Shown in pieces: positions 58,890 to 64,000 of a stretch of 64,000 nucleotides of DNA. The notes below the pieces were generated by a model. That model was given only the letters and a program-made list of their open reading frames with translations, was not told the origin of the DNA and ran no database searches. The position numbers were made by a program, and so were the translations under genes. Position 1 is the stretch's first letter. Each line of letters opens with the position of its first letter. The stretch comes from Deltaproteobacteria bacterium (GTDB taxonomy: Bacteria > Myxococcota > Kuafuiibacteriia > Kuafuiibacteriales > Kuafuiibacteriaceae), in the NCBI GenBank assembly GCA_016713425.1, contig JADJPE010000005.1, positions 5,678,501 through 5,742,500 on the forward strand, given 5' to 3'.

Positions 58890-60032
58890 ATGAGCGACAC
58901 GCCAAACGAGGCGCCCTGTCCAATTCCTTTCGAGCAACGTCATCAGGCGGTACAGCGCGTCACCGGACCTTCGACGCCCGCCCCCATGAAGTTGATGGCG
59001 GCCAAGGGCATGGCGCCCATGGCGCCTCGCGAGTTGGCGACGGCGCAGTTCGTGCTCACCTTCGACGCCGACCCCAAGGTTGCCGAGACCGCACGCAACA
59101 GCCTTCAGGCCCTCGACGAACGCATCGCCAACGCGGTCCTTCCTGACAAGTCGGCCGAGCCGAGCGTCCTCGGCTACCTCGCGGAAGTCCTCGCTGAAAA
59201 CGACAAGTATGCGGAGAAGCTGCTCCTCAACCCGACGACGCCGACCCTCGCGTTCGTCGAGGTTGCGCGGCGCGGCTCAGAGGCCGTCTGCGAGCTCATC
59301 GCGAACAACCAGGCCCGCATCCTCGAGTGCCCCGAGATCGCGCGCGCACTCACGACCAACGCGAAGGCGCTCCGATCGACGGTCGACCGCGTGGTCGACT
59401 TCCTCGTGCGCAACAGCGTGGTCCTCGAAGACTCTCGGGAGTTCGAGGAGGCGTTCTTTCGCCTGACCGGCGAGGAACGCTTGAAAGCCGCGAGTGCAAT
59501 CGACATTCCGCTGGAGCTGATCGATGAGTCGCTCCTCACTGCGGAGCAGCGCGCGCTGCTGGGCGAACGGCGCCTGATCGACGAAGATGATGAAGGCGAG
59601 GACGATGAGGGCGGCTCCCTCAGCCTTGAGCAACGGATCCGCGCCATGACCGCCGGAAAGAAGATCGCGCTCGCCTCCAAGGGGAACAAGCAGGCGCGTT
59701 CGATCCTCCTCCGAGACACCAACCGACTCGTCGCCCTTGCGGCCGCGACTTCGCCCCTCATCAACGAGAGCGAAATCGTAACGATCGCGCAATCACGAAG
59801 CGTTCATCAGGACGTCATTGCGCACATCTGCCGAGACAAGAAGAACAACTGGGTCCGAAACTACCAAGTCAAAGTCGGGCTGGTCAGCAATCCCAAGACG
59901 CCGCTTCCCGAAGCGATGAAGCTTCTCCCCCACCTTCAAAAGAAGGACATCAAAACGGTCGCCAAGTCCCGAAACGTCCCGATCGGCGTCCGGAACCTCG
60001 CCATCAAGATCAACAAGAGCAGCGGGGGCTAA
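58890..60032 (+). CDS. helical-repeat protein (HEAT-like), hypothetical
   Basis: 380 residues. After a 45-residue N-terminal stretch, the protein is built of short alpha-helical repeats. Three or four units of about 40 residues each resemble HEAT/leucine-rich-variant repeats, for example LGYLAEVLAENDKYAEKLLLNP, VAICELIANNQARILECPEI-type, LVALAAATSPLINESEIVTI and VRNYQVKVGLVSNPKTPLPEA (each approximate). An acidic loop (DEDDEGEDDEGG, about 231-242) sits before the last repeats. There is no signal peptide. I do not recognise the family. The gene is next to the fused ferritin-like/ATP-grasp gene. Confidence 0.65.
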   Translation: MSDTPNEAPCPIPFEQRHQAVQRVTGPSTPAPMKLMAAKGMAPMAPRELATAQFVLTFDADPKVAETARNSLQALDERIANAVLPDKSAEPSVLGYLAEVLAENDKYAEKLLLNPTTPTLAFVEVARRGSEAVCELIANNQARILECPEIARALTTNAKALRSTVDRVVDFLVRNSVVLEDSREFEEAFFRLTGEERLKAASAIDIPLELIDESLLTAEQRALLGERRLIDEDDEGEDDEGGSLSLEQRIRAMTAGKKIALASKGNKQARSILLRDTNRLVALAAATSPLINESEIVTIAQSRSVHQDVIAHICRDKKNNWVRNYQVKVGLVSNPKTPLPEAMKLLPHLQKKDIKTVAKSRNVPIGVRNLAIKINKSSGG

Positions 60033-60045
60033 CGCGCCGCCCCCG

Positions 60046-60099
60046 CCCGAGCCAGGACCTGAGCCCGAGCCAGGACCTGAGCCCGAGCCAGAAGCTGAG
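60046..60099 (+). repeat. 18-bp tandem repeat, 3 copies
   Basis: Three 18-bp units (CCCGAGCCAGGACCTGAG; the third with 2 changes) lie between the stop at 60032 and the start at 60111. The frame of the next gene has a TGA in each unit, so the repeat is not part of that CDS. Confidence 0.85.
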
Positions 60100-60110
60100 C
60101 CTGACCTCGA

Positions 60111-62333
60111 ATGGAGATCTTTGAATTTGCCCAGACGCTGCTGTTCAGCGGTCGACTCGAACATAAGCTCCTCGACCCCGGTCAGATCACCGATGGGAAC
60201 CCGGGGCGCGCCTTCGCGCCCCCGGCTCAGCCTACCCGCGCACCAGAGCTCGCGTTCCGTTCGAGGGAAATCAAGGCCGCGCCCTTTCCACGCCTTCGGG
60301 ATCTTGAACGGGCCGAGTCAACCAAGATTGCGCTTCATCATTTCGCGAACCACGAACTCCTCGCGATCGAACTCATGGCCCTCGCTCTCCTTCGATACGT
60401 CGACGCACCGACGGCCTTCCGCTTAGGCCTCGTCGAAACGATCCGGGACGAGCAAGAACACCTTCGCTTGTACATCGAGCGCATCGCCAGTTTGGGCGGC
60501 GCTTTGGGCGAATATCCTCTCAACGGATTCCTCTGGCACTCGATGTCGAACATCGAGACGCCCCTCGCGTTCGTGGCCAGCATGAGCCTCACCTTCGAGC
60601 AAGCGAACCTCGACTACGCAGACGACTTCCGCCGCGCGTTCGCGCGGGTGGGTGACGAGGCCAGCAGTGCGATCTTGAAGCGGATCCTAAGGGACGAGAT
60701 CGGACACGTACGCTTTGGAACGCGTTGGCTGAATGTCTGGCGTACGCCAGACGAAGACGACTGGGCAGCCTATTTGCGTGCGCTTCCGTCGAACTTGAGC
60801 GCGCGGCGGGCCCGAGGTCCAAGATTCCTGGTCAGCGCGCGGCGCGCCGCTGGACTCTCCGACCGCTTCATCGAGGAGCTCCGCGTCTTCAGCCATACAC
60901 GCGGGCGTCCACCGCGCGTGTTCGTCTTCAACCCGACCTGCGAAGACGACATCGCCCGTGCGACGCGGAGCGGGTCCACGCACTCGCCGAAACAAACAGC
61001 CGCGCTCGATGCGCTCAAATCCGATCTCGCCCCCCTCATGATGTTCCTCGCCGACGAATCCGATGTCGTCGAGGTGCCTCGTCGTCCGAGCAACGCGCAC
61101 CTCACGCACCTCATCCGCGCCGGTTTCACGCTGCCGGAGTTTCGGGAACCGGATGCACCCTGGCCGGAGTCGAAGATCGCTGCGCTCGTCCCATGGGGCG
61201 TCTCCCCTCACCTTCGCACCAACGCCTCACGCTGGCCGCCCGCGGCCACGCCACTTCCATCATTCGACGAGGCCCGGGCCTTCTCGAAGCTCTCGGCGGC
61301 CACCTGGCTGCGGTCGTTCCTTGACGACAACCCGGACTGCCGTCACCTCTTCGGCGACGCCAGCGAAGTGGGGAACGCCGCATCGACGTTCGATGAAGTC
61401 GTGTCCGTCGCCCAGGCATTCTGGGCCCGCGGACAACGCGTCCTCATCAAAGCCCCGTTCTCTTCCAGCGGTCGTCACCGCATCGTCCTGGCCACCCCCG
61501 CCGCCCTCTCCGCTCCGACCGCACGCGCCTTCATCGAGCGTCATCTCGGTCATCTCGGTCATCTCGAAACAACCGTCGAGCACAAGGAGCCCATCGACCG
61601 CGCTGAACTCGCCAACCCTGTTGAGCGCGCCGACCATACCCAACGCGTTGACCGAGCGCTTCTCATCGAGCCGTACCTCGACCGCGTTATGGACTTGTCT
61701 TTGACCTTCTTCGTCACGCCGCAAGGCACCGCGCATTCGGTCGAACTCACCCGCTTTTTCACAAGCCCAAGCGGCCGCTACCTGGGTCATCGCCTCGGCT
61801 CCAGCTCCGCGTTCTTCGATGCCCCCACCTCCCTACTGCGCGATCTTCAGGTCTCAGCAAAGAAGGACGAGCAATTCGACCGCCGCCTCGGTCGGGTCGC
61901 CCAATACGTCGCACACCAGCTTGCCTTGCTCGGGCACGAAGGTCCGGCCGGCGTCGACGTGCTCGTCCATCGCGCCGAAGACGGACGTCACATCGTCAAA
62001 CCCATCGTCGAGGTCAACCCGCGATTCACCATGGGGCACATCGCGCGCGCGCTCGCTGGGCGCCTCGCCCCCGGGCAGATCGGCGAGTGGCGACACCTTC
62101 GCGTGCGTGATCTCAAAGACGCTGGCCTCGCGCCGCCGCCCGTCCTGGCCCAGGAACTCGAGCGCGCCTTTCCGCTGACCCTCGCGCCCGCCGCCCCACG
62201 ACGACTCGCCTCCGGGGTCGTGTTCACGAACGACCCCGAACAAGCGACCGCCATCCTCTCCGTCCTCGCAGTGGGGCCCCCATGCATCGAGCACCTGACC
62301 GCGATCACATCCCTTGCTTCGCTGACAACGTGA
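60111..62333 (+). CDS. ferritin-like DUF455 domain fused to ATP-grasp ligase
   Basis: 740 residues. Residues 60-215 look like a DUF455 ferritin-like domain, related to MiaE: Glu82 in HHFANHELLAIELM, ExxH at EQEH (114-117), Glu163 in TFEQANLDYA and a second ExxH at EIGH (196-199) would form a di-iron site. Residues 268-435 could be a preATP-grasp segment (RVFVFNPTCEDDIA). Residues 440-645 are an ATP-grasp: KAPFSSSGRHRI (Lys447), LLIEPYLD (Glu520), GPAGVDVLVHRAEDG and EVNPRFTMGH (Glu634 and Asn636 as metal ligands). It suggests an iron-dependent oxygenase or hydroxylase joined to a peptide- or amide-bond-forming enzyme. The last 29 bases overlap aroC on the opposite strand. Confidence 0.78.
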   Translation: MEIFEFAQTLLFSGRLEHKLLDPGQITDGNPGRAFAPPAQPTRAPELAFRSREIKAAPFPRLRDLERAESTKIALHHFANHELLAIELMALALLRYVDAPTAFRLGLVETIRDEQEHLRLYIERIASLGGALGEYPLNGFLWHSMSNIETPLAFVASMSLTFEQANLDYADDFRRAFARVGDEASSAILKRILRDEIGHVRFGTRWLNVWRTPDEDDWAAYLRALPSNLSARRARGPRFLVSARRAAGLSDRFIEELRVFSHTRGRPPRVFVFNPTCEDDIARATRSGSTHSPKQTAALDALKSDLAPLMMFLADESDVVEVPRRPSNAHLTHLIRAGFTLPEFREPDAPWPESKIAALVPWGVSPHLRTNASRWPPAATPLPSFDEARAFSKLSAATWLRSFLDDNPDCRHLFGDASEVGNAASTFDEVVSVAQAFWARGQRVLIKAPFSSSGRHRIVLATPAALSAPTARAFIERHLGHLGHLETTVEHKEPIDRAELANPVERADHTQRVDRALLIEPYLDRVMDLSLTFFVTPQGTAHSVELTRFFTSPSGRYLGHRLGSSSAFFDAPTSLLRDLQVSAKKDEQFDRRLGRVAQYVAHQLALLGHEGPAGVDVLVHRAEDGRHIVKPIVEVNPRFTMGHIARALAGRLAPGQIGEWRHLRVRDLKDAGLAPPPVLAQELERAFPLTLAPAAPRRLASGVVFTNDPEQATAILSVLAVGPPCIEHLTAITSLASLTT

Positions 62334-63444
62334 CCCATTCGAGGCGTGACGTTTGTGCGCGAAGCCAGTGATCGGCGAGGACGAGCGCCACCATGGCCTC
62401 CGCCATCGGGACAAAGCGAGGCAGCAAACAGGGATCGTGGCGCCCCTTCGTTCTCACCGTCGTCGCTCGGCCGTCTCGGTCGACCGTCGGCTGCTCACGC
62501 GAAAGGCTGCTCGTAGGCTTGACCGCGGCCCGCACGACGATCGGCATCCCCGATGAGATCCCGCCCAGCATGCCTCCGTGGCGATTCGTCACCGTTCGAA
62601 CCTGACCCGACGCCTCGGTTGTGAAGACGTCGTTGTTCTCGCTCCCTCGAAGCTTGGCGACCCCGAACCCCTCGCCATATTCAACCCCGAGAACCGCGGG
62701 AAGACTGAAGAGTCCTTTCGCGAGATCGGCCTTCAACTTGTCGAACACCGGCTCGCCCAATCCAGGCGGGACCCCGGTCGCCACGACCTCAGCCACACCG
62801 CCCACGGAATCCTCCGCCTTCTTGAGTTGCTCGATGAGGGCCACCATTTCGAGCGCCACCGCCGCATCCGGGCACCGCACGAGATTGGGCCCGCCGTCCG
62901 GCAACTGCTCGACCATTGTCAGGGACACAGCCGCCGGATCTTCGATGTGCGCGACGAGCGACCCTATCTGCCGAACATAGCCGACCACTCGCCCCCCGAA
63001 GGCCTCACCGATCAGCTTCTTCGCGACCGCGCCCGCAGCCACACGGGCCGCCGTTTCTCGCGCGCTCGCACGCCCACCGCCGCGGTGATCACGAACGCCG
63101 TACTTCGCCTCGTACGTGTAGTCCGCGTGCCCGGGTCGATAGGTCGACGCGAGGTTCGCATAATCTCGCGAACGTTGATCCCGGTTTCGAATTTCGATGG
63201 CAATACTCGTACCCGTCGTGCGTCCCTCGAACACACCGCTCAAGATTTGAGCCTCATCCGGCTCATCGCGTTGGGTCACGAGATGGCTCTGCCCCGGGCG
63301 ACGGCGCGCGAGATCGACCGCGAGATCCGCCTCCGTCAGCGCCAAACCGGCCGGGCAGCCATCGATGATCACCACGTTCCCGTGCCCGTGAGACTCACCG
63401 GCGGTCGTGATTCGAAAAACAGAGCCGAACGTATTCCCCGCCAT
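62305..63444 (-). CDS. aroC: chorismate synthase
   Basis: 379 residues. AroC turns EPSP into chorismate using reduced FMN. The motifs are GESHG near the N-terminus, RRPGQSHLVTQRDEPDE, RPGHADYTYEAKYG with RDHRGGGRASARETAARVA, and the C-terminal TNRHGGMLGGISSGMPI and RHDPCLLPRFVPMAEAM. All are AroC signatures. The Shine-Dalgarno GGAGAAGAG precedes the ATG at 63444. It is convergent with the ferritin-like/ATP-grasp gene and overlaps its end by 29 bases. Upstream on the same strand lies the unknown gene at the right edge. Confidence 0.96.
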   Translation of the reverse strand: MAGNTFGSVFRITTAGESHGHGNVVIIDGCPAGLALTEADLAVDLARRRPGQSHLVTQRDEPDEAQILSGVFEGRTTGTSIAIEIRNRDQRSRDYANLASTYRPGHADYTYEAKYGVRDHRGGGRASARETAARVAAGAVAKKLIGEAFGGRVVGYVRQIGSLVAHIEDPAAVSLTMVEQLPDGGPNLVRCPDAAVALEMVALIEQLKKAEDSVGGVAEVVATGVPPGLGEPVFDKLKADLAKGLFSLPAVLGVEYGEGFGVAKLRGSENNDVFTTEASGQVRTVTNRHGGMLGGISSGMPIVVRAAVKPTSSLSREQPTVDRDGRATTVRTKGRHDPCLLPRFVPMAEAMVALVLADHWLRAQTSRLEWVTLSAKQGM

Positions 63445-63478
63445 ACTCTTCTCCCGAGCCTCGCCCGAGGAGGCTTGC

Positions 63479-64000
63479 TCAGCTTACCGCATCGTCCGTC
63501 TTCGGCCCAGCGACGCGCGGACCTACGTTCGCGGCCCGGGCGTCGTCCACGCCCTCGCGCGCGCCCACCGAGGTCGTCGAAAGCGCCTGAGCGGCAGGCA
63601 GAGCGGCGGAGGTCGGCAAGGTTCTGGTTCGGGCGACAAAGGCCTTCGCTTCGCCTGCGTTCGGCTCTGCGTTCGGCTCCGCCTGCGCTTTCGTCGCTTG
63701 CGTGGGCTTCGTCGCTTTCGTCGGCTTCGTCGTTTTCGTCGGCTTCCTCGCTCTCGTCGGCTTCGCCTGCTTCGCCTGCTTCGCCTTGTCACGATGCTTG
63801 AGGACCATCCGCGTCGCAACCCATGTAGTGGCGATGCCAAGCACAGCAGCCTTCGTCGGGCTGAGAAGAGCGCCTCCGCCGCGACCGATCCAGCGGAGTT
63901 GCGACGCGGCATCGAGCACACGCGCCTGCCGCGCGAACCCGCGAACCTCTGAAAGCGGGACGTCTCGGAAATGCTCCGCGATGTCCGCGATCAGCGTCGC
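63479..64000 (-). CDS. hypothetical protein with Lys-Pro-Thr repeats, 5' end beyond the window
   Basis: At least 173 residues; the frame stays open to the right edge. The visible part begins with a helical segment (LIADIAEHFRDVPLSEVRGF), then a hydrophobic patch (GGALLSPTKAAVLGIATTWV), a basic region and a Lys-Pro-Thr-rich repeat (KPTKTTKPTKATKPTQATK), then an Ala/Thr-rich tail. The repeat comes from GTCGGCTTC-like units on the + strand. I cannot assign a family; it could be a DNA- or surface-binding protein because of the Lys-rich repeat. It precedes aroC by 34 bases on the same strand. Confidence 0.6.
   Translation of the reverse strand, partial: ATLIADIAEHFRDVPLSEVRGFARQARVLDAASQLRWIGRGGGALLSPTKAAVLGIATTWVATRMVLKHRDKAKQAKQAKPTRARKPTKTTKPTKATKPTQATKAQAEPNAEPNAGEAKAFVARTRTLPTSAALPAAQALSTTSVGAREGVDDARAANVGPRVAGPKTDDAVS
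63690..63785. repeat. low-complexity TTCGTCG-type repeat encoding Lys-Pro-Thr
   Basis: Imperfect 9- and 18-bp units (GTCGGCTTCGTC-like on the + strand) encode Lys-Thr/Lys-Pro-Thr runs in the partial gene at the right edge. Units can be gained or lost in frame. Confidence 0.7.

Noticed and set aside
1..64000. tRNA, rRNA, CRISPR arrays, insertion sequences, prophage or integrase genes
   Set aside because: None seen: the intergenic gaps are short, and none shows tRNA cloverleaf ends, regularly spaced repeats, or transposase or integrase motifs. Without tools a small RNA could be missed.

Overview
The window is 64 kb of GC-rich, densely coding bacterial chromosome. The gene content points to Myxococcota (the former myxobacterial Deltaproteobacteria); this is an inference from content, not a phylogeny. 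Supporting signs are a CdnL/CarD-type regulator, a PP2C-cNMP-binding fusion, an FHA-GGDEF protein, a PEGA-domain protein, small paralogous ribbon-helix-helix-like proteins, many lipoproteins, and both GluRS and GlnRS. I saw no rRNA, tRNA, CRISPR array, IS element or prophage. Both edges cut genes (glmM at the left, an unknown gene at the right).

Layout. 1-7.7 kb: glmM-folP, an unknown protein, a PEGA membrane protein overlapping a lipoprotein gene, and a TPR lytic transglycosylase. 7.8-12.2 kb: type II topoisomerase subunits (parC-parE). 12.3-17.2 kb: two tandem small ribbon-helix-helix-like genes, LEA-type and other lipoproteins, a TPR protein, a parvulin isomerase. 17.2-32.5 kb: a GspE-N-domain protein, gltX overlapping hutI, a DUF507 protein, uvrC, glnS, uvrB, cysS, cdnL. 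32.9-37.9 kb: signalling genes (FHA-GGDEF, PP2C-cNMP), a PfkB kinase, mtnP, a one-haem cytochrome. 38-45 kb: rlmN, ndk, an unaccompanied ferredoxin-oxidoreductase gamma subunit, lepB-lepA, serA. 45-55 kb: complex I genes in two divergent blocks. 55-64 kb: coaX, an EF-G-like GTPase, a helical-repeat protein, a ferritin-like/ATP-grasp fusion, aroC.

The least ordinary parts are these. (1) The complex I region has two nuoABC sets on opposite strands around a degenerate kinase. The larger set runs nuoA-B-C-D-H-I without nuoE, F or G. Its NuoI carries a C-terminal cysteine motif like the RnfB [4Fe-4S] domain, and its NuoH has a long insertion. Together these suggest a complex I variant with non-standard, possibly ferredoxin-linked, electron input. 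(2) One polypeptide (60111-62333) joins a DUF455-like di-iron ferritin fold to an ATP-grasp ligase. (3) Two tRNA synthetases carry extra modules: GluRS a C-terminal HTH-like tail, and CysRS a four-cysteine insertion before KMSKS. (4) Hexanucleotide tandem repeats encoding dipeptide runs recur at protein ends across the window.

No database search or structure prediction was run. Names rest on motifs read in the translations. Starts were chosen from Shine-Dalgarno-like sequences, overlaps with neighbours and the expected N-terminus, and are marked where uncertain.
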